From contig NZ_JANZKP010000006.1 in NCBI RefSeq assembly GCF_025642745.1, positions 1 through 64,000 on the forward strand: a stretch of DNA of 64,000 nt, written 5' to 3'. Made by a program: the position numbers and the translations under genes. Origin of the DNA: Cellulomonas sp. RIT-PI-Y (GTDB taxonomy: Bacteria; Actinomycetota; Actinomycetes; Actinomycetales; Cellulomonadaceae). Shown here in pieces: positions 8,874 through 17,095 of this stretch. How positions within the stretch are numbered: position 1 is the stretch's first letter; each line of letters opens with the position of its first letter. The notes under the pieces are model-generated. The model was not told the DNA's origin and ran no database searches. It saw nothing but the letters and a program-made list of their open reading frames with translations.

Positions 8874-8993
8874 CGCCGCCGAGCCTACGCGCCCGTCGAG
8901 AAGCCGGTTCGTGTCGGCCCGCGGGCGATCTGGGCGACGTGAGGTGGCTTCTCGGCGGCCGGGGCGCACGGAGGAATGGGCTCTCGCGCGACA

Positions 8994-9121
8994 TGGGGCG
9001 CGTGGAGTGAGGGAGCGCGCGGGACGGAGTGCGCGGAGTGCGGGTGCGCGGGGAACGGAGCGCGCGGAGTGCGAGGAACGGGGCACGCGGAGTGACCGCG
9101 CGCGGGGAACGGGTCGCGGTG
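8994..9121. repeat. Intergenic imperfect direct repeats
   Basis: The 248-bp region between two minus-strand genes (8874-9121) holds interspersed copies of GCGCGGAGTGCG (9031-9042, 9062-9073) and GCGCGGGGAACGG (9046-9058, 9100-9112) with degenerate variants. No credible ORF or clear promoter is seen. Confidence 0.6.
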
Positions 9122-9430
9122 TCAGCGGGTCGGGCGGCGGCGGAGCCGGGCCTCCCAGCAGGAGGTGTGCCAGTGCCGGCGGTTCTCCAGCGCGGCGGTG
9201 TCGCCGAGGATGCCGTCCGCCTGCCAGGCGACGACGTGCGGGGTGCCGGTCGCGATCAGCTGGTCGCAGCCGGGGCAGCGGAAGGTGCGGTCGGAGCCAC
9301 GGACCCGTTGGGTGGTCCACTCGCCGTCGGGTCCGGACTCCGCGCGACGGATGCCACCGACCCGGTCGAGGTCGAGCGGAACGTGCTCGGCGCTGTAGGG
9401 GCGCTTGCCGGAGCGACGGGAACGGGGCAC
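9122..9430 (-). CDS. Small conserved actinobacterial protein with Cys-rich (zinc-ribbon-like) motif
   Basis: 102 aa from the GTG at 9430 (VPRSRRSGKR). The C-terminal half has FRCPGCDQLIATGTPHVVAW and RRHWHTSCW, so CxxC...H...HxxxC-type ligands for a metal are visible. Proteins of this size and motif order are widespread in actinobacteria and often loosely labelled ATP/GTP-binding protein; no P-loop is present here, so I would not use that name. Basic N-terminus may contact nucleic acid. Function unknown. Confidence 0.78.
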   Translation of the reverse strand: MPRSRRSGKRPYSAEHVPLDLDRVGGIRRAESGPDGEWTTQRVRGSDRTFRCPGCDQLIATGTPHVVAWQADGILGDTAALENRRHWHTSCWEARLRRRPTR

Positions 9431-9559
9431 GGGTCCATCTTCCCCGATCGCGCACGGTGCGGCGACGAGGTGCGGGGACCTCGGTCGCACGACCTGTGCG
9501 CGCTGTTCGGCGGATCGCCCCACGACCGGGTCGATCGGGAACGACGGCCCCCGGGCGCA

Positions 9560-9601
9560 GCGCACCGCCCGCCACCGAAGGGTCGGGGGCGGGCGGTGCG
9601 C
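9560..9601 (-). terminator. Terminator downstream of GH1 beta-glucosidase
   Basis: A perfect 14-bp inverted repeat (9560-9573 against 9588-9601) with a 14-nt loop begins 20 nt after the GH1 stop on the minus strand. Confidence 0.75.
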
Positions 9602-9620
9602 GGTGTCCGGCTCCGGCCGG

Positions 9621-11075
9621 TCAGGTCAGATCGGCGGCCGTCTCGGCCGGGGCGATGGCACCGGTGCGGATCAGCTCGGCGTACCAGAGCGCGGAGTCCT
9701 TGGGGATCCGCTCCAGGGTGTCGTAGTCGACCCGGACGATCCCGAACCGGCGGTCGTAGCCGTAGGCCCACTCGAAGTTGTCGAACAGCGACCAGACGAA
9801 GTAGCCGCGCACGTCGGCGCCCTGGTCCATCGCGGCGCCCACGGCGTCGATGTGGTCGTGCAGGTAGCTGACCCGGTCCAGGTCGTGCACCCGTCCGTCG
9901 GCGGAGACCTCGTCGGCGAAGGCGGCACCGTTCTCGGTGATGGCCATCGGCAGTCCGGGGTAGCGCTGGTGCAGCGAGACCAGCAGGTCGGTCAGGCCCT
10001 GCGGCTCCTGGTTCCAGCCCATCGCGGTGTGGGGACCGGGCTGCGGGAGCCACTCGACGTCCTCGGCACCGACCCAGGTGCTGACCGCGGAGGACTTGTG
10101 GCCGTCGACGCCGGGGCTGCCGTCACCGACCTTGGCCTCACCCTGCAGGCGGCGGACCCGCCCGGTGGAGTAGTAGTTGACGCCGAGCAGGCTGAGCGGC
10201 TGGTGGATCAGGTCGAGGTCGCCGTCCTGGACGAAGGACCAGTCGGAGATCGCGGCGGTCTGAGCGAGGACCTCCTCCGGGTAGTGGCCGTCCAGGATGG
10301 GCTGCAGGAAGACTTCGTTGGCGATCAGGTCGATCTTGTGGCGCGCGGCGAGGTCCTCGGCCGACTCGGAGTCGGCGCGGGTGACGTGCAGGTTGAGCGT
10401 GATCGAGATCGTGGTGTCCTCGCCGAGCACCTCGCGGATCGCGGTCGATGCCAGGCCGTGCGCCAGGTTGAGGTGGTGGACGGCGGCGAGCGAGGCGGCC
10501 TGGTCCTGGCGGCCCGGGGCGTGCACCCCGGAGGCGTAGCCCAGATACGCGGAGCACCACGGCTCGTTCAGGGTGGTCCAGATCTCGATCTTGTCGCCCA
10601 GGACCTCGGCCATCTTGCGGGCGTAGTCGGCGAACAGCTCGGCGGTGCGCCGGTTGGTCCAGCCGCCCTGGTCCTCCAGCGGTTGCGGCAGGTCCCAGTG
10701 GTAGAGCGTGACGACCGGGTTGATCCCGGCGGCGAGCAGCCGGTCGACCAGATCCACGTAGAAGGCGATGCCCTCGGCGTTCCACTCCCCCGAGCCGTCG
10801 GGCTGGACCCGCGGCCAGGAGATGGAGAACCGGTAGGCCTCCAGCCCGATCTGCTGCATCAGGGCGATGTCCTCGGGCACCCGGTGGTAGTGGTCGTCGG
10901 CGACCAGGCCGGTGTCGCCGTTGAGCACGGCACCGGGAACGGCGGCGAAGGTGTCCCAGATGGACGGGCCACGACCACCCTCGGTGGCGGCACCCTCGAT
11001 CTGATAGGCGGCGGTGGCCGAGCCCCAGACGAAGTCGGCGGGGAACTGGCGTCCGGACGGTCGGGTGGAGCTCAT
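9621..11075 (-). CDS. GH1 beta-glucosidase
   Basis: 484 aa; ATG at 11075 with GAAGG upstream. Full-length GH1 TIM barrel: N-terminal FVWGSATAAYQIEG, acid/base Glu171 in TLNEP, nucleophile Glu381 in ITENG and the C-terminal WSLFDNFEWAYGY. No signal peptide, so it acts on imported oligosaccharides, hydrolysing beta-glucosyl (possibly beta-galactosyl) ends. Divergent from a LacI gene; an operator-like site (11158-11171) lies upstream. In this locus the natural role would be to remove backbone glucose from xyloglucan oligosaccharides once xylose is trimmed off. Family certain, physiological substrate inferred. Confidence 0.95.
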   Translation of the reverse strand: MSSTRPSGRQFPADFVWGSATAAYQIEGAATEGGRGPSIWDTFAAVPGAVLNGDTGLVADDHYHRVPEDIALMQQIGLEAYRFSISWPRVQPDGSGEWNAEGIAFYVDLVDRLLAAGINPVVTLYHWDLPQPLEDQGGWTNRRTAELFADYARKMAEVLGDKIEIWTTLNEPWCSAYLGYASGVHAPGRQDQAASLAAVHHLNLAHGLASTAIREVLGEDTTISITLNLHVTRADSESAEDLAARHKIDLIANEVFLQPILDGHYPEEVLAQTAAISDWSFVQDGDLDLIHQPLSLLGVNYYSTGRVRRLQGEAKVGDGSPGVDGHKSSAVSTWVGAEDVEWLPQPGPHTAMGWNQEPQGLTDLLVSLHQRYPGLPMAITENGAAFADEVSADGRVHDLDRVSYLHDHIDAVGAAMDQGADVRGYFVWSLFDNFEWAYGYDRRFGIVRVDYDTLERIPKDSALWYAELIRTGAIAPAETAADLT

Positions 11076-11157
11076 GCGGATCCTTCGGATCGGTGGGTGG
11101 CCGGGCGTCCGGTCCCCGGGCGCGGGGCCACGGTGCGGACGACGATGTCGGCGGGTG

Positions 11158-11171
11158 TCGAAACGATACGA
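11158..11171. promoter_or_regulatory. LacI-type operator upstream of GH1
   Basis: TCGAAACGATACGA, one base off the dyad TCGAAACGnTnCGA shared by eight sites in this island; 83 bp upstream of the GH1 start. Confidence 0.6.
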
Positions 11172-11282
11172 TAGCGCGGTGGGAACGCTCCCGCGACCCT
11201 CCCGACGACGTGTCGACATCGGGTTCGACGACCGGGCGCGTCGCTGGCGGCACGAGGGGCGCCATCACGGGGCGGGACGCGG

Positions 11283-11312
11283 TCGAATCGCTTCGCCACC
11301 GCGCACTAGGGT
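11283..11312 (+). promoter_or_regulatory. Operator plus -10 box of the leaderless lacI gene
   Basis: Operator-like TCGAATCGCTTCGC (11283-11296) lies where -35/spacer DNA would be, before -10 TAGGGT (11307-11312). The ATG starts 7 nt after the -10, the spacing expected for a leaderless mRNA. This suggests autoregulation by promoter occlusion. Confidence 0.6.
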
Positions 11313-11319
11313 GTCGGCC

Positions 11320-12324
11320 ATGGCGACGATCGACGAGGTGGCGAAGGCCGCGGGGGTCTCGGCCTCCACGGTGAGCTACGTGCTCAGCGGTAAACGACCG
11401 ATCTCGCCGCGGACCCGGGAACGGGTGGAGCGCACCATCCGCGACCTCGGCTACCGACCCCATGCCGGTGCCCGCGCCCTGGCTTCCAGCCGGAGCAACA
11501 TCATCGCCCTGATGGTGCCGTTCCGGCCCGGGATCAACGTCCAGATCATCATGCAGTTCGTCGGCGGGGTGGTGACCGCGGCCCGCGCGCACGACCACGA
11601 CGTCCTGCTGCTCACCCAGGACGACAGCAACGGGGTGGACCGGGTGGCGTCGTCGTCGATGGCCGACGCGATCATCGTGATGGACGTCGAGGCCGAGGAC
11701 GAGCGGCTGCCCGCCCTGCGCGCCCTGAAGCAGCCGTCGGTCCTGATCGGTGTGCCCTCCGACCCGAGCGGGCTGTCCTGCGTGGACCTGGACTTCACCG
11801 CCGCCGGGCGGTCGGCGGTCCGCACGCTCACGGACGCGGGCCACCGCCGGCTCGCCCTGATCGGTGCCTCGCAGGAGCGGATCGACCGCCGGGCGAACTA
11901 TGCGATCCGGATGCGGGCCGGGGTGGCTGAGGAGTCGGAGCTGCGCGGGGCCGAGGTCACCATGCTGCCGTGCGACCCGCACTTCGCCGGCGGCGTCGCG
12001 GCCCTGGAGCGGGTGCTGGACGAGACCCCGGGCGTCACCGGGCTGGTGGTGCACAACGAGCTGGCGCTGCCCGGCGTGATGTCGGCGCTGGAGCGACGCG
12101 GGGTGCGGGTGCCGGAGGACATCTCGGTGGTGGCGATCGGCGCCGCGGACACCGGCACCGCGCTCCCCCGGCCGCTGACCGGGATCGACGTGCCGGGCGA
12201 GGACATCGGCCGGGTCGCACTGGAGATGGCGATGGCCCAGCTGGAGGGTGACGCACTGGCCAGCACCCGGCTGGTGTCGCCGCAGGTCACCGACCGCGGA
12301 TCGGTCACGCCGCCCACGGACTGA
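11320..12324 (+). CDS. LacI-family transcriptional regulator (first copy)
   Basis: 334 aa. N-terminal LacI helix-turn-helix (TIDEVAKAAGVSASTVSYVL, residues 3-22), hinge helix RPHAGARALAS, then a periplasmic-binding-protein-like effector domain. ATG at 11320 is favoured because a -10 TAGGGT ends 7 nt before it (leaderless); a GTG 9 nt upstream is an alternative. Divergent from GH1 and convergent with GH31. Operator-like sites sit in its own promoter and before GH1, GH42 and the transporter genes, so it is a candidate regulator of the island. Effector sugar unknown. Confidence 0.9.
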   Translation: MATIDEVAKAAGVSASTVSYVLSGKRPISPRTRERVERTIRDLGYRPHAGARALASSRSNIIALMVPFRPGINVQIIMQFVGGVVTAARAHDHDVLLLTQDDSNGVDRVASSSMADAIIVMDVEAEDERLPALRALKQPSVLIGVPSDPSGLSCVDLDFTAAGRSAVRTLTDAGHRRLALIGASQERIDRRANYAIRMRAGVAEESELRGAEVTMLPCDPHFAGGVAALERVLDETPGVTGLVVHNELALPGVMSALERRGVRVPEDISVVAIGAADTGTALPRPLTGIDVPGEDIGRVALEMAMAQLEGDALASTRLVSPQVTDRGSVTPPTD

Positions 12325-12339
12325 CAGCCCGGCCGTCGT

Positions 12340-12387
12340 CCGAGGTCGGTAGTCGCACCCGAGCTCGGCAGTTCAGCCCGAGGTCGG
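12340..12387. repeat. 19-bp-period palindrome array (3 units)
   Basis: CCGAGGTCGG at 12340, CCGAGCTCGG at 12359 and CCGAGGTCGG at 12378: short inverted-repeat cores placed exactly 19 bp apart. A second array of the same family, in opposite orientation, is at 23196-23281. Confidence 0.8.
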
Positions 12388-12533
12388 CAGTCGGCCAGGG
12401 GATTCGTGGCCGGAAGTGCCGCACTCGACGCGGGCAGGGGCGGCGGGCCGGGGCCTGCAGGCGCTGGAACTCCGGCGATCACGCCTCGCGGGCCAAGTGC
12501 CCGGCCTGGGTCCGGGTCCCACGGAGCCAGGAA

Positions 12534-12596
12534 CCAAGCGCCAAGCGCCAAGCGCCAAGCGCCAAGAGGCCACGAGGCCACGAGGCCACGAGGCCA
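12534..12596. repeat. Heptamer and octamer tandem repeats
   Basis: Four full copies of CCAAGCG (12534-12561) plus a partial copy, followed directly by three copies of AGGCCACG (12567-12590) plus a partial copy. Two different short tandem repeats abut each other in a noncoding region. Confidence 0.85.
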
Positions 12597-12601
12597 AGGT
12601 C

Positions 12602-12631
12602 GTGCGGTGCCGGGTCGCCCCGGCACCGCAC
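12602..12631. terminator. Bidirectional terminator between lacI and GH31
   Basis: Perfect 13-bp inverted repeat (12602-12614 against 12619-12631) with a 4-nt loop, 8 nt after the GH31 stop on the minus strand. Confidence 0.78.
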
Positions 12632-12638
12632 ACCCTGC

Positions 12639-14882
12639 TCAGAGCGTGAACTCGGCCCGGTCGCCCTCGGCGGCGATCACCCGGTCGCCGATCCGGACCG
12701 ACCACGGAGCGGAGGCCCCGGTGGCAGTGGCGGTGACGGTGTCACCGGAGCGCACCACCCGGAAGGACACCGCACCCACGACCGTGGTGGAGTCGTGCCC
12801 GTCGGCCGGTTCGAACACGCGCAGGGTGACCCCGTCGGCGTGGTCGTAGTCCGGGCGGTCGGTGCGGGCGCCCACCGGGAGCACGCTGTCCGGCCGGGCG
12901 AGCAACGGCACCGACAGGAAGTCGTGCCGCTGACGGTGCCAGCGCGGACCGACCACGGTGGAGTCGTCGATCAGGCTGGTCCAGGTGCCCTCCGGCACGT
13001 AGACGTCGACCTCGCCGTCGGCGGAGAACACCGGGGCGACCAGCAGGTTCTCGCCGAGCATGTACTGGGTGTCGACGGTGGCCGTCGCCGGGTCCTCCGG
13101 GAACTCCAGCAGCATCGGGCGCATCACGGGCAGACCGTCGGTGTGCGCCGTCCGGCCGACCCGGGACAGGTACGGCATCAGGGACAGCTTGAGCTCGGTG
13201 AACCGGCGGGTGACCTCGACGGCCTCCTCGTCGAAGGCCCACGGCACCCGGTAGGAGTCCGATCCGTGCAGCCGGGAGTGGCTGGACAGCAGGCCGAAGG
13301 CCAGCCAGCGCTTGAACACCGCCGGGTCCGGGGTGCCCTCGAACCCGCCGATGTCGTGCGACCAGTAGCCGAAGCCGCTCATCGACAGCGACAGCCCGCC
13401 GCGCAGCGACTCGGCCATCGAGACGAAGGTCGACTCGCAGTCTCCGCCCCAGTGCACCGGGAACTGCTGACCGCCCGCGGTGGCGGACCGGGCGAACAGC
13501 ACAGCCTCACCCTCGCCGCGCTCGGCGACCAGCAGGTCGAAGACGGCCTGGTTGTAGAGGTGCGTGTAGTAGTTGTGCATCGCCTGCGGGTCGGAGCCGT
13601 CGTGCCAGACCACGTCGGTCGGGATCCGCTCGCCGAAGTCGGTCTTGAAGCAGTCGACGCCGAGGTCGAGCAGCGCACGCAGCTTGCCCTGGAACCAGGC
13701 CACCGCGTCCGGGTTGGTGAAGTCGACCAGCGCCATGCCGGCCTGCCACATGTCCCACTGCCAGACCGAGCCGTCCGGGTTCTTCACCAGGTAGCCGAGC
13801 TCGCGGCCCTCATCGAACAGGTAGCTGCGCTGGGCGATGTACGGGTTGATCCAGACGCAGACCTTGAGGTCGCGCTCGTGCAGCCGGGTCAGCAGCCCCT
13901 GCGGGTCCGGGAAGGTCGCCGGGTCCCAGACGAAGTCGCTCCAGTGGAACTGCCGCATCCAGAAGCAGTCGAAGTGGAAGACGCTGAGCGGCAGCCCGCG
14001 GTCGGCCATCCCGTCGATGAAGGACATCACGGTGTCCTCGTCGTAGGAGGTGGTGAAGGAGGTGGACAGCCACAGGCCGTAGGACCAGTCCGGCACCGCG
14101 GCGGGCCGGCCGGTGAGCGCGGTGTAGCGGCGCAGCACGTCCTTGGGGGTCGGTCCGGCGACGACGTAGTAGCGCAGGCGCTGGCCCGGCACGCTGAACT
14201 GGGTGCGGGAGACCGCCTCGGAGCCGATCTCGAACGAGACGTGCTCGGGGTGGTCGACGAAGACGCCGTAGCCCTTGTCCGACAGCAGGAAGGGCACGTT
14301 CTTGTACGCCTGCTCGGAGGAGGTGCCGCCGTCGGCGTTCCAGATGTCGACGGTCTGCGAGTTCTTGACGAACGCGGTGAACCGCTCGCCCAGACCGTAG
14401 ACGTGCTCGCGCACGCCCAGGTCCAGCTGCTCGCGGACGTAGGGGGTGCCGTTGTCGTCGACGACGGCCAGCCCGCGGGCGTCCGAGCCGGTGACCCGGC
14501 GACCGTCGACCGCGATGTCCAGCGACCAGCCGCCCTCGGTGGCGACGGTGGCGGTGAGGTTGCCGGTGGTGAGGGTGGCGGGGCCCTGCTCCGGGCGCTC
14601 GACGGTGGCGACCGGCAGGCCGCCGTCGTTGATCGCGAAGTGCGGACCGCGGTCGACCCCGCCCCGGAAGTGCTCCACGGTCACGCCGAGCACGCCCTCC
14701 GCCGGGGAGTCCAGCGTGATGGTGACCAGCGGGCGGTTCAGGGTGTCTCCGCGCTTGGTCAGCCGAGCGGTGGCGGCGTAGACGGTGAGCGTGCCGTCGC
14801 CGGCCACCACCTCGTCGATGCCGACCGGCTTGAGCATGCTCACTCCGGGTCGGGTCATCCAGTAGCCGTCGGTGAACTTCAT
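12639..14882 (-). CDS. yicI: GH31 alpha-xylosidase, YicI type
   Basis: 747 aa. It matches E. coli alpha-xylosidase YicI along the whole length: N-terminus MKFTDGYWMTRPG, EHVYGLGERFTAFVKN, FHFDCFWM, nucleophile Asp415 in FKTDFGERIPTD, acid/base Asp481 in VHWGGDCES, and GFWSHDIGGFE-like GFGYWSHDIGGFE. FxxDCFWM and KTDFGE are hallmarks separating alpha-xylosidases from alpha-glucosidases. Cytoplasmic. It removes non-reducing alpha-1,6-xylose from xyloglucan oligosaccharides or isoprimeverose. ATG at 14882 overlaps the GH42 stop (ATGA), so both enzymes are co-translated. Confidence 0.95.
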   Translation of the reverse strand: MKFTDGYWMTRPGVSMLKPVGIDEVVAGDGTLTVYAATARLTKRGDTLNRPLVTITLDSPAEGVLGVTVEHFRGGVDRGPHFAINDGGLPVATVERPEQGPATLTTGNLTATVATEGGWSLDIAVDGRRVTGSDARGLAVVDDNGTPYVREQLDLGVREHVYGLGERFTAFVKNSQTVDIWNADGGTSSEQAYKNVPFLLSDKGYGVFVDHPEHVSFEIGSEAVSRTQFSVPGQRLRYYVVAGPTPKDVLRRYTALTGRPAAVPDWSYGLWLSTSFTTSYDEDTVMSFIDGMADRGLPLSVFHFDCFWMRQFHWSDFVWDPATFPDPQGLLTRLHERDLKVCVWINPYIAQRSYLFDEGRELGYLVKNPDGSVWQWDMWQAGMALVDFTNPDAVAWFQGKLRALLDLGVDCFKTDFGERIPTDVVWHDGSDPQAMHNYYTHLYNQAVFDLLVAERGEGEAVLFARSATAGGQQFPVHWGGDCESTFVSMAESLRGGLSLSMSGFGYWSHDIGGFEGTPDPAVFKRWLAFGLLSSHSRLHGSDSYRVPWAFDEEAVEVTRRFTELKLSLMPYLSRVGRTAHTDGLPVMRPMLLEFPEDPATATVDTQYMLGENLLVAPVFSADGEVDVYVPEGTWTSLIDDSTVVGPRWHRQRHDFLSVPLLARPDSVLPVGARTDRPDYDHADGVTLRVFEPADGHDSTTVVGAVSFRVVRSGDTVTATATGASAPWSVRIGDRVIAAEGDRAEFTL

Positions 14883-16936
14883 CGATCCTCCTCGATCAGG
14901 GCGACGGCGGACTCGGCCGGAAGCACGAGGTCGCCGGGGGTGCGGGTGCCGCCGATCAGGTCGGTGGCGGGGAAGGGCAGTCGGACCGTGCGGGTCTCGA
15001 CGCCGTGGTTCAGCAGGAAGAGCACGTCGCCGCGGCGGATCGCCTCGACGTCCGGCGGGCAGGCCACCGGGCCGTGCACACCGGCGGCGTCGGCGCAGTC
15101 CCGCAGGATCCGGGCCAGCACGTCGGAGGGCGGGACGGTGGACAGGTACCAGGCCTGGCCCCCGCTCGGGTGCAGCCGCCGGGTGATCGCCGGGCGACCG
15201 GCCAGTCCGGCATCGGCGTACCACGCCAGCACCTCGGCGCCGTCGGCACGCAGCAGTTCGGACCAGGTCACGGCGCGGAAGTCGCCGAACCGGTCGCTGC
15301 GCACCTGGGCACCGGTCTCCGGCAGGGGGCGGTGCTGCTCGCCGCTGACCCCGAGCACCTCGGCCCACGGTCCGGGGAACCGACCGGCCCGCACGTGGGC
15401 GTCGGGATCGGCGACCGCGGAGAACGGGCCGACGAGCAGCACTCCCCCGCGCTCGGGCACCCGGGCCAGGTTGGCCGCGTCGGCGTCCGAGACCAGGTAG
15501 AGCCCCGGTACGACGACCAGGTCGTAGCCGTCGAGCTCCCCGCCGGGGTGCACGACGTCGACTGCGATGCCTTCGCGCCAGAGCGGCTCGTACGCGGCGA
15601 GCAGCTGGTCGACGGCGTCCATCCGGTCGCTCGGACTGCCCGGCGCGCGACCGGCCCACCAGGACTGCCAGTCGAAGACCAGCGCGGCGCGGGCGTCGAC
15701 CCGGGTGCCCGCGACCCGACGCAGCCGCGACAGCACGGCGCCCTGGTCGACCACGGAGCGGTGCAGGTCGGTGTCCGGCCCGGCGTGCGGCAGCATCGCG
15801 GAGTGGAAGCGCTCGGCACCGGCCACCGAGGCCCGCCACTGGAAGTAGCAGATCGCGTCCGCCCCGTGCGCGACCGCTCGCAGGGAGTCGACCAGCATGG
15901 TCCCGGCGGAGCGCGGCAGGTTGTGCGGCCGCCAGTTCACCGCGCTGGTGGCCTGCTCCATCAGCGCCCACGGCCGACCGTCGCCGAGCGACCGCATCAG
16001 GTCGTGGGTGAGGGCGGCACGGGCCGGGCTGCGGGGGTCGGCCGGGTCCGCGTACCAGTCGTCGGCGACGACATCGAGGTCGCCGGCCCAGCTCCGGTAG
16101 TCGACCAGTGGGAAGAAGCCCATGAAGTTGGTGGTCACCGGAACGCCCGGAGCCAGCTCCCGCAGCAGGTCGGCCTGCACCCGGTACAGGTCGCGCAGCT
16201 GGTCGGAGGCGAACCGGCGGTAGTCCAGCTCCTGGGTGGGGTTGTGCAGGTACGGCGCGGTGCGCGGCGGGACGACCTCGGACCAGCGGCCGTGGTGCTG
16301 CGACCAGAACGCGGTCCCCCACGCGCGGTTCAGCTCGTCCAGGGTGCCGTAGCGCTGCCGCAGCCAGCCGCGGAACGCCTCGGCGCACAGGTCGCAGTAG
16401 CAGACCTGGCCGAACTCGTTGCCGACGTGCCACATGCTCAGTGCGGGGTGATCGGCGTACCGCTCCGCGAGCACCCGGACGATCCGCAGCACGTGCTCGC
16501 GGAAGACCGGCGAGGTCGGGCAGAAGTGATTGCGGGAGCCGTGACTCATCCGCACGCCGTCCGGGTTCACCGCGGAGGTCTCCGGGTGGTCGACCGCCAA
16601 CCAGGGCGGTGCCGAAGCGGAGGGGGTCGCCAGGTCGACCGCGATCCCGGCCTCGGCGAGCAGGTCGAGCACCCGGTCCAGCCACGCCAGGTCGAGGGCA
16701 CCGGGCTGCGGTTCGAGCCTCCCCCAGGAGAAGACGCCGACCGTGACCAGGTTGACCCCGGCGGCCGTCATCAGCGCGACGTCCTCCGGCCAGACCTCGG
16801 CGGGCCACTGCTCGGGGTTGTAGTCACCGCCGTAGAGCAGGCCGCGTCCGGCCACGAGTGCGGTGAAGGACGCCTGACCGGCCGCACGCGCGGTGGGGTC
16901 GGCGGGCGGGGCGTGGGGGGCGGGATCAGGCTGCAC
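14879..16936 (-). CDS. GH42 beta-galactosidase
   Basis: 685 aa, GTG at 16936. GH42 motifs: YGGDYNPEQWP at the N-terminus, acid/base Glu174 in HVGNEFG, nucleophile Glu327 in ALMEQATS, and the four cysteines of the family zinc site (Cys139, Cys179, Cys181, Cys184 in NHFCP and CYCDLC). A trimerisation domain and C-terminal beta domain follow. No signal peptide. Likely releases beta-galactose from imported oligosaccharides, here probably the beta-1,2-galactose on xyloglucan side chains exposed by the fucosidase. It has its own promoter and a perfect operator upstream. An ATG 10 nt upstream is out of frame. Confidence 0.94.
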   Translation of the reverse strand: MQPDPAPHAPPADPTARAAGQASFTALVAGRGLLYGGDYNPEQWPAEVWPEDVALMTAAGVNLVTVGVFSWGRLEPQPGALDLAWLDRVLDLLAEAGIAVDLATPSASAPPWLAVDHPETSAVNPDGVRMSHGSRNHFCPTSPVFREHVLRIVRVLAERYADHPALSMWHVGNEFGQVCYCDLCAEAFRGWLRQRYGTLDELNRAWGTAFWSQHHGRWSEVVPPRTAPYLHNPTQELDYRRFASDQLRDLYRVQADLLRELAPGVPVTTNFMGFFPLVDYRSWAGDLDVVADDWYADPADPRSPARAALTHDLMRSLGDGRPWALMEQATSAVNWRPHNLPRSAGTMLVDSLRAVAHGADAICYFQWRASVAGAERFHSAMLPHAGPDTDLHRSVVDQGAVLSRLRRVAGTRVDARAALVFDWQSWWAGRAPGSPSDRMDAVDQLLAAYEPLWREGIAVDVVHPGGELDGYDLVVVPGLYLVSDADAANLARVPERGGVLLVGPFSAVADPDAHVRAGRFPGPWAEVLGVSGEQHRPLPETGAQVRSDRFGDFRAVTWSELLRADGAEVLAWYADAGLAGRPAITRRLHPSGGQAWYLSTVPPSDVLARILRDCADAAGVHGPVACPPDVEAIRRGDVLFLLNHGVETRTVRLPFPATDLIGGTRTPGDLVLPAESAVALIEEDR

Positions 16937-16978
16937 CGTGCGTCATTGCCTCGGGGTCGGGCTCCGATCGACGGGACG

Positions 16979-16992
16979 TCGAAGCGCTTCGA
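16979..16992. promoter_or_regulatory. Perfect LacI-type operator upstream of GH42-GH31
   Basis: TCGAAGCGCTTCGA, a perfect 14-bp palindrome, 43 bp upstream of the GH42 start and just downstream of a promoter-like sequence, where bound repressor would block transcription start. Confidence 0.8.
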
Positions 16993-17004
16993 TTGACGGG
17001 GTCG

Positions 17005-17034
17005 ACTGTAGCAATCAGGAGGGAACGATGTCGA
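17005..17034 (-). promoter_or_regulatory. Promoter for GH42-GH31
   Basis: On the minus strand, -35 TCGACA (17034-17029) and -10 TACAGT (17010-17005) with an 18-bp spacer. The perfect operator starts 12 bp downstream of the -10. Confidence 0.55.
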
Positions 17035-17095
17035 GGTCCGGGAGAGGTGGCGGCCCTGCTCGGCTGCTGCGATGCCGCAGCGCGCCGACCTGCCC

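Larger units (their letters stand above)
12325..12638. other. Repeat-filled convergent intergenic region
   Basis: 314 bp between the convergent lacI and GH31 genes. It holds no credible gene. It contains three CCGAnnTCGG units at 19-bp period (12340-12387), a 63-bp microsatellite-like run (12534-12596) and a strong terminator hairpin (12602-12631). Confidence 0.8.

Noticed and set aside
12534-12596. Insertion-sequence end or attachment site at the tandem repeats
   Set aside because: No transposase, integrase or target duplication is visible nearby.
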